NCBI RefSeq assembly: GCF_001427025.1
Contig: NZ_LMGA01000001.1
Coordinates: 3,089,715 to 3,153,714 of the forward strand
Length of the DNA stretch: 64,000 bases
Reading direction: 5' to 3'
Source: Mesorhizobium sp. Root554
Lineage (GTDB): Bacteria; Pseudomonadota; Alphaproteobacteria; Rhizobiales; Rhizobiaceae
The translations under genes and the position numbers were made by a program. The notes beneath the pieces are model-generated. The model worked only from the letters and a program-made list of their open reading frames with translations. It did no database searches and was not told the origin of the DNA. This document shows, piece after piece, positions 19,246 to 27,425 of this stretch. Each line of letters begins with the position of its first letter. Position 1 is the stretch's first letter.

Positions 19246-20296
19246 CAGGCTCTCCTATGCGTACTTTTTCACCGTTCGAAAGCAGCGCGGCCTCGTAGAC
19301 CCGCGTTACTTCCAGTGCCATTTCGAGCGTCCCGTTGCTGGCTGGAACGCCATCCAGGACCGAGGTGCAGAAATGGTCGAGTTCGCCCCACACGCCCTGC
19401 GTGAACACGGCCTTGTTTTCGAGTGTGTTGAGCCCGTCCTGCGCTTCCCAGACGATGGCCCCGCCTTCGAGGCCAGCCGGCGCAAACGACGTGCCGGTGG
19501 CGTACTGGAACTGGATGCCGCGCTGGTAGACGAGCCGTCGCGCGTTCTCGATCTCGATGCAGCGCTCGCCGGCATAGATGTGGTAGCGCTCGAAGGGCTG
19601 GAATTTCGGACCGCCCTGGGCGAGGTGCAGGTTGCTCACCACGCCGTTGCGGTGCTCCAGTACGCACGTCCCACCCAGACCGTCCGGGCCCCGAAATACC
19701 GTCACCGAGGCGACAGGTCCGCCCAAGGCCAGCAGCGCCGAAAGCGGATGGCAGCCATTGGCGAGCCAGTCGCTGGACAGGCCTTGCTCAAGCACCTCGC
19801 GCCCGTTCGCCGGGATGGACATCGGGTAGATGCCGAGCATGCTCCTCAGCGGCGAGGTCTTGTCTTCGCCCAGGAGTTCCCTGGCCTTGAGCAAAGCCGG
19901 CATGAACGCCTTCTTGTAGCCGACGACGGAAACGAGGCTGCCGCGCGCGGCGATCATCCGTTCCACATCCGCGGCGCGCATCGCCGCCGGCTTTTCGACC
20001 CATACATGCAGCCCCGCGGCGAACGCCTCGCAGGCGAGGTTCGGATGCATCTGCGGCGACACGCAGATCAGCACGGCGTCGAGGGATTCTGCACGGTACA
20101 TGTCCGTACTCGTGCGGTAGGCGCCGCAGCCATACTGCTTTGCCGTCGCAGCGCATTTGTCGTCGTCGGGGTCGGCCACCGCCACCAGTTCGACCGGAAG
20201 GTAGGTCAGCGTCGGCAGGATGTTGCGGTAGGAATGCGACCCAACCCCGATGACGCCAAGTCGAATGCGCCGTACCGCATCGCGCTGGTATTCCAT
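19235..20296 (-). CDS. Gfo/Idh/MocA family oxidoreductase
   Basis: This NAD(P)-dependent dehydrogenase of 353 residues belongs to the glucose-fructose oxidoreductase/inositol dehydrogenase family. The Rossmann motif is near residues 10-18 (RLGVIGVGSHSYRN), and EKPAAMRAADVERM carries the family's EKP motif. The C-terminal alpha/beta domain contains the substrate side. Family members oxidise a hydroxyl of sugars, inositols or sugar acids. The start shares one base with the stop of the isomerase-like gene and the end overlaps the cupin gene, so it is firmly in the operon. The substrate is not known; a polyhydroxy acid is a reasonable guess given the TctABC transporter. Confidence 0.9.
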   Translation of the reverse strand: MEYQRDAVRRIRLGVIGVGSHSYRNILPTLTYLPVELVAVADPDDDKCAATAKQYGCGAYRTSTDMYRAESLDAVLICVSPQMHPNLACEAFAAGLHVWVEKPAAMRAADVERMIAARGSLVSVVGYKKAFMPALLKARELLGEDKTSPLRSMLGIYPMSIPANGREVLEQGLSSDWLANGCHPLSALLALGGPVASVTVFRGPDGLGGTCVLEHRNGVVSNLHLAQGGPKFQPFERYHIYAGERCIEIENARRLVYQRGIQFQYATGTSFAPAGLEGGAIVWEAQDGLNTLENKAVFTQGVWGELDHFCTSVLDGVPASNGTLEMALEVTRVYEAALLSNGEKVRIGEPDGV

Positions 20297-21177
20297 CAGT
20301 TCACCCCCGCAATTTCGGAGCGCAGGAAATCGATGTCGCGTCCGGTTACCTGTTCATAGTCATAATTGGGCCGTGGCTGGCCGTGCTGCGGCGGGTTGAG
20401 ACAGATGACCGGCGAGACGCCGTCCGCCACCACCCGGCGCGCTATCTCGACGACGGGCCAGCTCGCTTCCTCCAGCGCGACGTTCCAGGCCAGCGCATCG
20501 CCGCCCGGCTCCGCCGCGCCGCCCTTGAAATGGCAGTATTCGATCAGCGGCTTCAGCCGATCATAGACGGCGACGGTCGGGAACTCACCGGTCGACCACT
20601 GGTTCTGGACGTCCCAGGTCAGGCCGACCTTCCCCTGGCGGTCCAGCGCCTCGAAGAAATCGAGAAACTCACCCGTCCGCGCAAGGAAGCACTGCCGGAC
20701 CTCGTTCTCGATGGTGGGGCGAAAGCCTGCTTCATGGAAGCGGTCGACGGCCTCGCGATAGACATCGAACACCCAGTTATGTTTTCGCTGCAGGCTTTTG
20801 ACGGCATTGCCGCTGTCACGCTCGAGGAATTGCGCCGCCGTCATCCGGATCAGCTTTGGCTTGAACACTTTCGCCAACGCGATGACATGGTCGATCTTGC
20901 CGAGCTGTTCGTGGCCGAAAGTCTCAAGCCCTTTGTCGATGGAGTCGAAGAAGATCGACGTGGACAGGCAGTAGACCTTCTGGCCGGACCGCTCGATTTC
21001 CGCCTGCGCCCGGGCGGCAAGATCGAGCGGGATATCAACGGTCCAGTGGCCGTAGATCTGGTTCTTGATGTCCATCCAGGTGAGCTTCCTGGCGCGGTGA
21101 TAGGCAAGCTGCGCGTCGAGATCGTCCCCGCCCATGGAATTCAGGATCGTGAGATCGGCACCTGGCATGGGGTTCAA
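20296..21177 (-). CDS. Sugar phosphate isomerase/epimerase-like TIM-barrel protein
   Basis: This protein of 293 residues has an AP-endonuclease-2/xylose-isomerase-type TIM barrel. Recognisable parts are the strand and acidic segment [14 protein letters not shown] (a glutamate metal ligand), [15 protein letters not shown] (aspartate ligand), [12 protein letters not shown] (histidine ligand), and [10 protein letters not shown]. Enzymes of this fold isomerise or epimerise keto-sugars or cleave related compounds, using a divalent metal. The start overlaps the upstream stop as ATGA (21174-21177). The family is broad, so isomerase, epimerase and dehydratase functions remain open; the neighbouring dehydrogenase and cupin suggest a sugar-like substrate. 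Confidence 0.85.
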   Translation of the reverse strand: MNPMPGADLTILNSMGGDDLDAQLAYHRARKLTWMDIKNQIYGHWTVDIPLDLAARAQAEIERSGQKVYCLSTSIFFDSIDKGLETFGHEQLGKIDHVIALAKVFKPKLIRMTAAQFLERDSGNAVKSLQRKHNWVFDVYREAVDRFHEAGFRPTIENEVRQCFLARTGEFLDFFEALDRQGKVGLTWDVQNQWSTGEFPTVAVYDRLKPLIEYCHFKGGAAEPGGDALAWNVALEEASWPVVEIARRVVADGVSPVICLNPPQHGQPRPNYDYEQVTGRDIDFLRSEIAGVN

Positions 21178-22004
21178 GCCGTCCCGATCCTGATATTCTT
21201 GAACCGGCGCATGTTTTCGGTCATCGCCGTTTCGGTCGGCAGGCGCTCCATGCTCGACGCGCCGAAGAAACCGGCCACGCCCTTGGTGCGGCTGAGAACC
21301 TTCGCGGCATCCTCGGCCGTTGCGATCGGCCCGCCATGGCAGATGACGATGACATCGTCGCGTGCGGCCCGCGCTGCATCATGGATTTCCTGCACCCGCA
21401 CGATGGCGTCGTCCAGGCTGAGTGTGGTGCGCGCGCCGATGGCGCCGGAACTGGTGAGCCCGACATGGGCGACGATCAGGTCGGCACCGGCACGGGCCAT
21501 CGCGTCGGCCTGTTCGGCGTCGAACACATAGGGGGAAGTCAGCAGGTCGAGCTCGTGGGCCGCCGCGATCATGTCGACTTCGAGCTGGAAGCCCATGCCG
21601 GTTTCCTCGATGTTCTGGCGGAACATTCCATCGTAAAGGCCGACGGTCGGGAAATTCTGCACCCCGGTAAAGCCCATGTCGGCAAGCTGGCGCAGGAACA
21701 GCGGCATGCGGCGGAACGGATCGGTCCCGCACACGCCGGCCAAAACCGGCGTGGATTCGACGATCGGCAGCACTTCGCGTGCCATGTCGACGACGACCGC
21801 GTTGGCGTCGCCATAGGGAAGCAGGCCGGCGAGCGATCCGCGCCCGGCCATGCGGTAGCGGCCGGAATTGTAGATGATGATGAGATCCGCGCCGCCCGCC
21901 TCCGCGCACTTCGCCGAAAGCCCGGTGCCTGCTCCGGCGCCAACGATGGTGCGCCCTTCCTCGACCTGGCCGCGAAGCCGCCTGAGCGCTTCCTCTCTCT
22001 TCAT
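21174..22004 (-). CDS. PEP-hydrolase-like TIM-barrel protein
   Basis: This protein of 276 residues belongs to the PF09370 family, named after phosphoenolpyruvate hydrolase-like TIM barrels. Typical segments are [23 protein letters not shown] near residues 19-41, [24 protein letters not shown], and [19 protein letters not shown]. The C-terminal part [14 protein letters not shown] is also typical. Proteins of this kind are found next to, or fused with, Tm-1-like (UPF0261) proteins in bacteria, fungi and plants. That pairing is reproduced here: the gene overlaps the Tm-1-like gene by 4 bases. The true reaction of the pair is not established, so no enzyme name is given. Confidence 0.88.
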   Translation of the reverse strand: MKREEALRRLRGQVEEGRTIVGAGAGTGLSAKCAEAGGADLIIIYNSGRYRMAGRGSLAGLLPYGDANAVVVDMAREVLPIVESTPVLAGVCGTDPFRRMPLFLRQLADMGFTGVQNFPTVGLYDGMFRQNIEETGMGFQLEVDMIAAAHELDLLTSPYVFDAEQADAMARAGADLIVAHVGLTSSGAIGARTTLSLDDAIVRVQEIHDAARAARDDVIVICHGGPIATAEDAAKVLSRTKGVAGFFGASSMERLPTETAMTENMRRFKNIRIGTA

Positions 22005-23236
22005 CGATTGGACCCCTTCTTTCGGCCGTCTTGATTCGATCCCTGGACAAGTTCTGCAAGCCGGTCGGCCATCGCATTGGCGAAATCGGGATCGTTGATT
22101 TCGGTGTCTACCTCGCGAAGCTCGATGCGCGGATTGAGGTTTTCCCGCAGGGCTCCGATCAAGGCCTTGTCGGCCTCCGGATCATGGAACGGTTGGCCTT
22201 CGCGCGCGATCATCGAGATGCCCCGCAACGGGACAAACACGGAGAGAGGTCCGGTGGCCTTATTCAGTCGTTCGGCCACTCGTTTCCCCAATTCGGCGCA
22301 TTCCTCAGGCGTGGTGCGCATGAGGGTGACAGACGCATTGTGCTTGTACAGCCGGCGCGAGCGGAATTTTTCGGGCACCGTGTCCCAGCCGCCAAAATTG
22401 ACCATATCCAGAGCGCCGAGGCTTACGACTTGTGGTGTTCCCGTTGCCCCAGCTGCTTTCAGCCGGTCAGGGCCGGCGGAAAAAACGCCGCCGACGAGTT
22501 CGTCGGCCAGTTCGGTCGTCGTTATGTCGAGCACGCCGGCCAGCATTCCTGCGCGCACCAGCGCTTCCATGGATTGGCCTCCGGTGCCGGTCGCATGGAA
22601 CACAAGGACTTCGTAGCCAAGGCTCTCAAGCCTTTGGCGGGCTGCCTGCACGCAAGGCGTCGTCACGCCGAACATGGTTGCGCCGATCAGGGGCTTCTCG
22701 GTGACAGGAGCAGCCGGCCGATCCTTGACCATTCCTGCGATGGCGCCCGCCGCGTTGCCCAGGATAACGCGGGAGAGCTTGTTGATTCCCGCTATGTCGA
22801 CAACAGAATACATCATCGTAATGTCGAGGGCGCCGACATAGGGGCGCGTGTCGCCGGAGGCGACGGTGGAGACGATCAGCTTCGGCACGCCAACCGGCAG
22901 TTCTCGCATGGCAGCAGAGATGAGCGTCGTGCCGCCGGTTCCTCCCAGTCCGATTATGCCATCGAGCCGCCCTTGCTCATAAAGAGCGGTAATCACTTGC
23001 GCCGCTCCGCGCGACATGGCTTCGACGGCTATTCCCCGGTCATTTGCCGAGGCGAGCTTGAAACCTGCCGCCTTGGCGACTTCCTCGCGTGTCACATCGG
23101 GCTTGAACGATGGTCGTCCCTGGGAACCAGCATCGACAACGCGTGGTGTGATTCCGCGACGTTTGAGCTCATCTACGAGGAATTTGTACTCCTCGCCTTT
23201 CGTGTCGAGAGTGCCGAGCAGAACAACTTGAGTCAT
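22001..23236 (-). CDS. Tm-1-like ATP-binding protein (UPF0261)
   Basis: This protein of 411 residues is the first gene of the eight-gene catabolic operon. Family features are [14 protein letters not shown] near the start, [36 protein letters not shown] (ATP-binding region, quoted here only in part: [12 protein letters not shown]), the middle [10 protein letters not shown], and [15 protein letters not shown]. Plant Tm-1 has an N-terminal domain of this family that binds ATP, but the bacterial function is unknown. The ATG at 23236 gives the usual N-terminus. A longer frame to 23332 would run through the operator palindromes, so it was rejected. It is translationally coupled with the PEP-hydrolase-like gene. 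Confidence 0.9.
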   Translation of the reverse strand: MTQVVLLGTLDTKGEEYKFLVDELKRRGITPRVVDAGSQGRPSFKPDVTREEVAKAAGFKLASANDRGIAVEAMSRGAAQVITALYEQGRLDGIIGLGGTGGTTLISAAMRELPVGVPKLIVSTVASGDTRPYVGALDITMMYSVVDIAGINKLSRVILGNAAGAIAGMVKDRPAAPVTEKPLIGATMFGVTTPCVQAARQRLESLGYEVLVFHATGTGGQSMEALVRAGMLAGVLDITTTELADELVGGVFSAGPDRLKAAGATGTPQVVSLGALDMVNFGGWDTVPEKFRSRRLYKHNASVTLMRTTPEECAELGKRVAERLNKATGPLSVFVPLRGISMIAREGQPFHDPEADKALIGALRENLNPRIELREVDTEINDPDFANAMADRLAELVQGSNQDGRKKGSNR

Positions 23237-23256
23237 CGTCGCACCTGCGGTTTGCC

Positions 23257-23280
23257 TTGTATACAAAATTTGGTATACCA
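23257..23280. promoter_or_regulatory. Twin palindromic operator (TTGTATACAA, TGGTATACCA)
   Basis: Two perfect 10-base palindromes stand 4 bases apart (23257-23266 and 23271-23280), centre to centre 14 bases, in the divergent gap between the Tm-1-like gene (start 23236) and the GntR/FCD gene (start 23391). Both fit the GTATAC-cored operators known for FCD-type GntR regulators. The site lies only 21 bases upstream of the leftward start, a suitable place for repression. Binding by the adjacent regulator is inferred. Confidence 0.65.
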
Positions 23281-23390
23281 GACACCAAATAGCGTCAATG
23301 GTGATTTGGCTCCTGTTGTGAGACATATTCACGGACTTGGGCCTGTGGGACGCGGGTGATTCCCGCAGCCGGCCGTTGTGAAAGAAACCG

Positions 23391-24059
23391 ATGAAGAATG
23401 ATCTGAAACTGGAAATCCAGACCGTGAATCAGCGCGCCTACGAGCGCATCCGCGAGCTGATCGTAACGGGGGAACTCACCTGGGGCGCAAGGTTGGATGA
23501 ACGCATCCTTGCCGAGCGTCTCGGGATAAGCCGGACACCCGTCAGGGAGGCCATCGTGCGACTGGGCAATGAGGAAGTTATCGAGCGCCGCCCCTATCAG
23601 GGCAATGTCGTGCGCTCTTTTACGCAGAGCCAGATCGTCAATCTTTTCGACGTAAGGGCGGAAATGGAAGCGCTTGCGGTTCGCCGTGCGGCTGAGAATG
23701 GATCGGCGACCGATTTCGACGTTTTAGAGGACATCGTACGCCAATGTCATGCGGCGCTTCACGCTGGCGATCTTGTCGAATTCGAGAAACGCGATCAGGA
23801 ATTCCATCAGCAGATCGCCGCCATCTCGCGCAACGAGACGCTTATCCAGTGCCTCAATCGGCTTGGCCTGCAGATCCAGCTTGCCCGACACCGGGCAAAC
23901 CTGCTGCTTGATTTCCCGATGAGCACGATCGAAGACCGGGAGCAGATACTTGCCGGTTTGAGAAAAGGCGACGGCGCGGCCGCGGAAAAGGCCATGCGCC
24001 GCCACATCGACCGCTCACGCAACAGCGCACTGCGTGGGTCTGTCGAACCGGCAAACTAA
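23391..24059 (+). CDS. GntR family regulator with FCD domain
   Basis: This regulator of 222 residues has a GntR winged helix near residues 10-75 (QRAYERIRELIVTGEL, then ERLGISRTPVREAIVRL with the recognition helix SRTPVREAI) and an all-helical FCD ligand domain from about residue 85 to 215. The FCD metal-binding pattern is partly visible: ERRD-type DQEFHQQIA and the C-terminal HIDRSR. FCD proteins sense small acids such as lactate, glucuronate or malonate. It is divergent from the catabolic operon, with palindromic operators between, so it is very likely the local repressor. The next gene on the minus strand ends only 9 bases after its stop. Confidence 0.92.
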   Translation: MKNDLKLEIQTVNQRAYERIRELIVTGELTWGARLDERILAERLGISRTPVREAIVRLGNEEVIERRPYQGNVVRSFTQSQIVNLFDVRAEMEALAVRRAAENGSATDFDVLEDIVRQCHAALHAGDLVEFEKRDQEFHQQIAAISRNETLIQCLNRLGLQIQLARHRANLLLDFPMSTIEDREQILAGLRKGDGAAAEKAMRRHIDRSRNSALRGSVEPAN

Positions 24060-24068
24060 ACGGCGAGG

Positions 24069-24656
24069 TCAGTTCGATTCTGCTGGTTTCCCGGGTCCTT
24101 TCCCGGCGTCGGCCTGGGGCTTTTCCGCCGGAACCACGCCGCTGAGGAAGGCTGCATACTGGGCTGAAAATCCGTCGAGTGGATAGTCGAAGGCATAGAA
24201 TGTGCTGCCCGCATGCGGAGAGAAGGCAAGCTTCAACTGCGCGCCACGCTTCAGCTGAGCCAGGAGATCCGGCGACAGTGGGGCAAAGCCCACGCAACCG
24301 GGAGCCTCGCAATAGAGCGACTGGGTGGGAAAAGCCGGCTTCCCGTCGATCTGCAGGAGAATGCCTTTTTGCAGATTGACGCCGAGCGGCACCAGATACT
24401 CGACCACGATCTTCTTGCCGACCTTATAGATCAGCAGCCGGGTGACGAGTTGGCCGCTATTGATCTGCGTAAACCCGAGTTCGCATTTGCCGTCGGCGGC
24501 GCAATTCAGCCGCCACCCGCTCTTTTCGGCCGACGGTTCCTGCTGGGCGAATGCGCCAGTGCCGCCCGCAAGGAGCAGCGCGGTAAAAAAAGTGGCCGAA
24601 CGAAATCTTCGTCCGGCCACAGCTGGGTTTGTAGAGCGATGAGTTTGACCGGCCAT
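24069..24656 (-). CDS. Invasion-associated locus B (IalB) family protein
   Basis: This secreted or periplasmic protein of about 195 residues has a signal peptide (RRFRSATFFTALLLAGGTGAFA, in part) and an IalB-like domain. Typical features are two cysteine pairs (NCAADGKCELG and LYCEAPGCVGF), the segment LLIYKVGKKIVVEYLVPLGVNLQ in between, and a C-terminal hydrophobic strand FYAFDYPLDGFSAQY. IalB proteins were first described in Bartonella invasion, but many rhizobia carry several, with unknown function. I chose ATG 24656, after the stop of the autotransporter-like gene at 24667. The tail is rich in Pro, Lys and Ala. It shares orientation and tight spacing with the autotransporter-like gene, so the two are probably one transcript. 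Confidence 0.85.
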   Translation of the reverse strand: MAGQTHRSTNPAVAGRRFRSATFFTALLLAGGTGAFAQQEPSAEKSGWRLNCAADGKCELGFTQINSGQLVTRLLIYKVGKKIVVEYLVPLGVNLQKGILLQIDGKPAFPTQSLYCEAPGCVGFAPLSPDLLAQLKRGAQLKLAFSPHAGSTFYAFDYPLDGFSAQYAAFLSGVVPAEKPQADAGKGPGKPAESN

Positions 24657-24666
24657 GGCCGGTGGA

Positions 24667-25779
24667 TCAGAATTCGACGGCAAGACCGCCGCCGGCGCCG
24701 AACTTCTTGTCGTCTGTACCGCCAAGCGTCACGCGTCCGACGACGTTTTCGCTGAAGCGGGCATTGGCGCCGAAGGCGTAGCCGAAGCCGCCCTCGAACG
24801 TGCCGACGCCCATGCCGACCGAAAAATTCTTGTTGGAGCTGAGCTGGGGGATGTTTGACATCGCCATGGCCAGCGATACGCCGCTGTAGGCGGTATCGAG
24901 GTCGGACTGGATCGAGTTGAAGCGGTCGAGGACATCGCCGCCCAGCTTGTTCATCGTCACCGCGCCGTCCTGGATAGTGCGGGTCGAGACGGAATTGTCC
25001 GCCATTTTTTGCTCGGTCACGGCCAGATCGGCGATCTTTGTCGTGGTGACCGCACCGTCCGCGATCTTGACCGTGGTCACCGCGCCATCGGCTATCTTTG
25101 CGGTCGTCACAGCGCTGTCCTGGATCGTGCGCGTCGATACCGAGTTGTCGGCAAGGTCTTCTTCCAGGATGGTGCCGTTCAGAATCTTGTCCGTCGTAAC
25201 GGAATTGGCCGCGAGCTTGGTGTTGGTCACCGCGCCATCAGCCAAATCCTCGGCCAGTATCGTTCCGTTCAGGATCTTGTCTGTTGTAACCGCATTATCC
25301 GCCAGCTTGGAATTGGTGACCGCCCCCGCCGCGATCTTGCCGGTCGTCACCGCTCCGTTGGCCAGATCTTCCGTGGCGACACTGCCGTTCTCGATCTTCT
25401 GCGAGTTGACCGAATTGTCTGCAAGGTCGTCATTGCCAACCGCGCCGTCCTGGATCTTGTCCGACGTTACGGCGTCGCCGCCGAGTTTGGCATTGTCGAC
25501 CGCGCCATCGGCCAGATCCGAGTTGCCGACCGAACCGTCGACGATTTCGGCCCCCGTCACGGAATCGAACGCGAGGTCGTCGTTGTTGATCGACTGGTTG
25601 CAGATGATCTCATCGCCCCCTTCAGCCGTATCCACGGTGAAGGGGTCGAGGCCGATGAGGTCAATCACGACCCGCGGGCCGCAGTAGGTTCCGGCCATGG
25701 CCGCATTCGAGAAGCACGCAGCGATTGCCAGTGCGCTGAACCCCGTCAGCAGCGAAATCTTCCTGGATTGAAAGTTCAT
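24667..25779 (-). CDS. Trimeric-autotransporter-like protein with decapeptide repeats and YadA-type anchor
   Basis: This surface protein of 370 residues starts with a signal peptide (residues 1-29, SLLTGFSALAIAACFSNAAMA) and a short head with Cys33 and Cys60. It continues with 21 tandem decapeptides (residues 74-283) of the type V-T-T-x-K-I-x-D-G-A, and ends with a YadA-like beta-barrel anchor (about residues 295-370) containing FSVGMGVGTFEGGFGYAFG and the terminal aromatic residue F. This layout fits a homotrimer that inserts in the outer membrane and displays a repeat stalk. The repeats resemble those of phage tail fibres and collagen-like stalks more than classic YadA coiled coil. The start at 25779 lies at the signal peptide; a longer frame to 26004 is not needed. 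Confidence 0.85.
   Translation of the reverse strand: MNFQSRKISLLTGFSALAIAACFSNAAMAGTYCGPRVVIDLIGLDPFTVDTAEGGDEIICNQSINNDDLAFDSVTGAEIVDGSVGNSDLADGAVDNAKLGGDAVTSDKIQDGAVGNDDLADNSVNSQKIENGSVATEDLANGAVTTGKIAAGAVTNSKLADNAVTTDKILNGTILAEDLADGAVTNTKLAANSVTTDKILNGTILEEDLADNSVSTRTIQDSAVTTAKIADGAVTTVKIADGAVTTTKIADLAVTEQKMADNSVSTRTIQDGAVTMNKLGGDVLDRFNSIQSDLDTAYSGVSLAMAMSNIPQLSSNKNFSVGMGVGTFEGGFGYAFGANARFSENVVGRVTLGGTDDKKFGAGGGLAVEF
24931..25560 (-). repeat. 21 tandem 30-base repeats (decapeptide-coding)
   Basis: Within the autotransporter-like gene, 630 bases encode 21 consecutive ten-residue units with no insertion or deletion. Examples are VTTAKIADGA, VTTVKIADGA and VTTTKIADLA, which stand side by side. 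One pair of units recurs nearly unchanged (VTTDKILNGT followed by IL-x-EDLADxx, units 10-11 and 13-14). VSTRTIQD occurs twice (units 15 and 20). The array looks like growth by duplication. Confidence 0.9.
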
Positions 25780-25876
25780 TATAAGCACCCCTTCGCGTTC
25801 CCTGTCCCGTCGCCCTCGATCGCAGGATAGCGACCGTGAAGGCAGATCGGGGCCAGTGTGTTGATTCCGCCGCCGG

Positions 25877-25904
25877 GCAACAGTCGGCATTTGCCGACTG
25901 TTGC
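25877..25904. promoter_or_regulatory. 13-base perfect inverted repeat with TT centre
   Basis: The arm GCAACAGTCGGCA is followed by TT and its exact reverse complement. It lies in the divergent gap between the autotransporter-like gene (start 25779) and the unknown gene on the plus strand. Its core GTCGGCA-N2-TGCCGAC recurs at 27380-27395 upstream of lysE. No T-run follows on either side, so an operator is more likely than a terminator. Confidence 0.6.
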
Positions 25905-25953
25905 GGGCGTTCCGTTGCGTTATGACATTTATGCCACAGCTTGGGTGCATCGG

Positions 25954-26625
25954 ATGACGCAGGATATGACCCACCGGTACGACGGCGCCGCGGTCCGTTC
26001 CCATGCCAGAGGCCCCGGCTATGCCGCGGCGTTGGCGGGCTGGATCGTGTCGGTGGCGGTCTCGGTCGGCCTTGTGCTGTTCCTTGCCAGCCCGCAGGGT
26101 ATGGACCTACCGGGCAACCCCTTTTCCCGCCTGACCGAACCGGCTGGGCCGAAGTTCGCCGTCGCCATGAAGACCGTCAGGCCGGGCGAGGGTGGCCTGA
26201 AGACCGGGGACCAGGCACGGGCTTCATCCGAAACGGAGCGGGCGCTCGATCCGCTGCGCCAAGCGCTGGGGACGCCGAAGCCGGCCATCGCGCGGATCAA
26301 CGCCTTGATCGCACTCGGCAACATCCTGAGGGACTACGCCGCCAGGACAAAGACCTATCCCAGTTCGCAGATGAAGCTGGTGCCCGCCGCCAACGCGCTG
26401 GCGATATTGAAGAATGGCGAATTCGAGAAGAATGTGCCGACCTCGATCATAAACGAGATGCAGTATGTTTCGGATGGCAGGTCCTACAAGGTCATTGTGC
26501 TGGGATCGGGTGACTGCGCCGTCGTTCGCGCACTCCGGCCGTCGATGGTCGACCCTAAGCGATCGGCCGGAGACCTGGACTGCATCGCTTACGGCACCTG
26601 GACCCCGGCGGGACGGGAATTCTGA
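25954..26625 (+). CDS. Unknown membrane-anchored protein
   Basis: I do not recognise this product (about 223 residues from ATG 25954). It has a cytoplasmic N-terminus of about 30 residues, one hydrophobic segment (AAALAGWIVSVAVSVGLVLFLA, in part) and a presumably periplasmic part of about 170 residues. That part holds the moderately conserved-looking region INALIALGNILRDYAARTKTYPSSQMK, followed by a compact C-terminus with two cysteines (GDCAVVRALRPSM and LDCIAYGTW). The start is uncertain: no clear ribosome site precedes 25954 or ATG 25966, and a GTG at 25858 would run through the palindrome. It diverges from the autotransporter-like gene and shares its upstream palindrome, so joint regulation is possible. 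The steady codon use suggests a real gene. Confidence 0.65.
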   Translation: MTQDMTHRYDGAAVRSHARGPGYAAALAGWIVSVAVSVGLVLFLASPQGMDLPGNPFSRLTEPAGPKFAVAMKTVRPGEGGLKTGDQARASSETERALDPLRQALGTPKPAIARINALIALGNILRDYAARTKTYPSSQMKLVPAANALAILKNGEFEKNVPTSIINEMQYVSDGRSYKVIVLGSGDCAVVRALRPSMVDPKRSAGDLDCIAYGTWTPAGREF

Positions 26626-26663
26626 ACTTTTCCAAAATGCGCTTGTCCGCGGCTGCTGCCGGA

Positions 26664-27293
26664 TCAGGCAGCGAGGGCGCCGGCCACCGCAGTTGAAGCA
26701 TACCAGATCAGCAGCAGTCCGGCACCGATGCCGAACGGCCTGCGGCAGCGCATATAGAGCGCGCTGGACGAGGCAGCCGATATGCCGATGGCGACCAGGC
26801 CGAACCAGCAGGCGGCCACCAGGAAAACGGTGAGCGCCATCGCATGTGCCGGGATGCCGTTCTGGCTGTAGTCCAGTGTGACGGAGGCCGAGGCGAAGAA
26901 GACGGCGCTCAGCGGGTTGGTGAGCGCGGTCAGGAATCCCAGGCCGAAATGCGGCTCCCGCACGGGCCGAGGCGCCGGTATCTCGGCCTCCCGCATGGTG
27001 CTGCCGATCAGCCGGGCGCCGCCCGCCAGAAGCATGGCGGCGAAGATGATGGTGGCGAAGAAGTGGAAGGAAGCATTGGTGAACAAAACGGCGCAACTGC
27101 TCGCGGCCAGCAGCGCAAGCAGGCTGGCGCCTGCCGCGACGCCGCCTGCCGTCGTCACCGCCGCCATGCGCGAGCCGGCCAGCGACGCGCGCGCGACAAT
27201 CACGAAGTTGGGCCCGGGAATCATCGCCAGCGTGGCATAGGATCCGGCGAAGGCCAGCATGCCGGACGCATGCGCGCTTTGAATGTCGAACAT
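26664..27293 (-). CDS. LysE family transporter
   Basis: This inner-membrane exporter of 209 residues belongs to the LysE/RhtB family and has six predicted helices. The conserved N-terminal motif region is YATLAMIPGPNFVIVARASLAG (residues 20-40, the PGPN sequence), and another family segment is GFLTALTNPLSAVFFAS (NP motif). Family members export amino acids or related compounds such as threonine or homoserine lactone. The gene stands alone between an unknown gene (convergent, 38 bases) and the LuxR cluster. The palindrome at 27380-27395 is 87 bases upstream of its start. The exported compound is not identifiable. Confidence 0.9.
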   Translation of the reverse strand: MFDIQSAHASGMLAFAGSYATLAMIPGPNFVIVARASLAGSRMAAVTTAGGVAAGASLLALLAASSCAVLFTNASFHFFATIIFAAMLLAGGARLIGSTMREAEIPAPRPVREPHFGLGFLTALTNPLSAVFFASASVTLDYSQNGIPAHAMALTVFLVAACWFGLVAIGISAASSSALYMRCRRPFGIGAGLLLIWYASTAVAGALAA

Positions 27294-27379
27294 CGGACGC
27301 CGCTCCTCGCGTCGTCCGCCCCCCGCCAGGGCTGCGCCGCGTCGAACGGCAATCTGATCCGGAGAAATCGACCGGCCTA

Positions 27380-27395
27380 GTCGGCAAATGCCGAC
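27380..27395. promoter_or_regulatory. Palindrome GTCGGCA-AA-TGCCGAC upstream of lysE
   Basis: A perfect 7-2-7 inverted repeat in the gap between the last LuxR-type gene (stop at 27426) and the lysE start (27293). The core is the same as that of the palindrome at 25877-25904, and both sit about 90-100 bases upstream of a leftward start. A T-run (27405-27410) follows on the plus strand, but 10 bases lie between, so a terminator is less likely. Confidence 0.55.
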
Positions 27396-27425
27396 CGTCG
27401 CGGCTTTTTTCGCACTGGCCTTGAT

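Noticed and set aside
24931-25560. Tandem 30-base periodicity as a CRISPR array
   Set aside because: Units are contiguous with no spacers and encode decapeptides in a continuous frame with a signal peptide and a membrane anchor.
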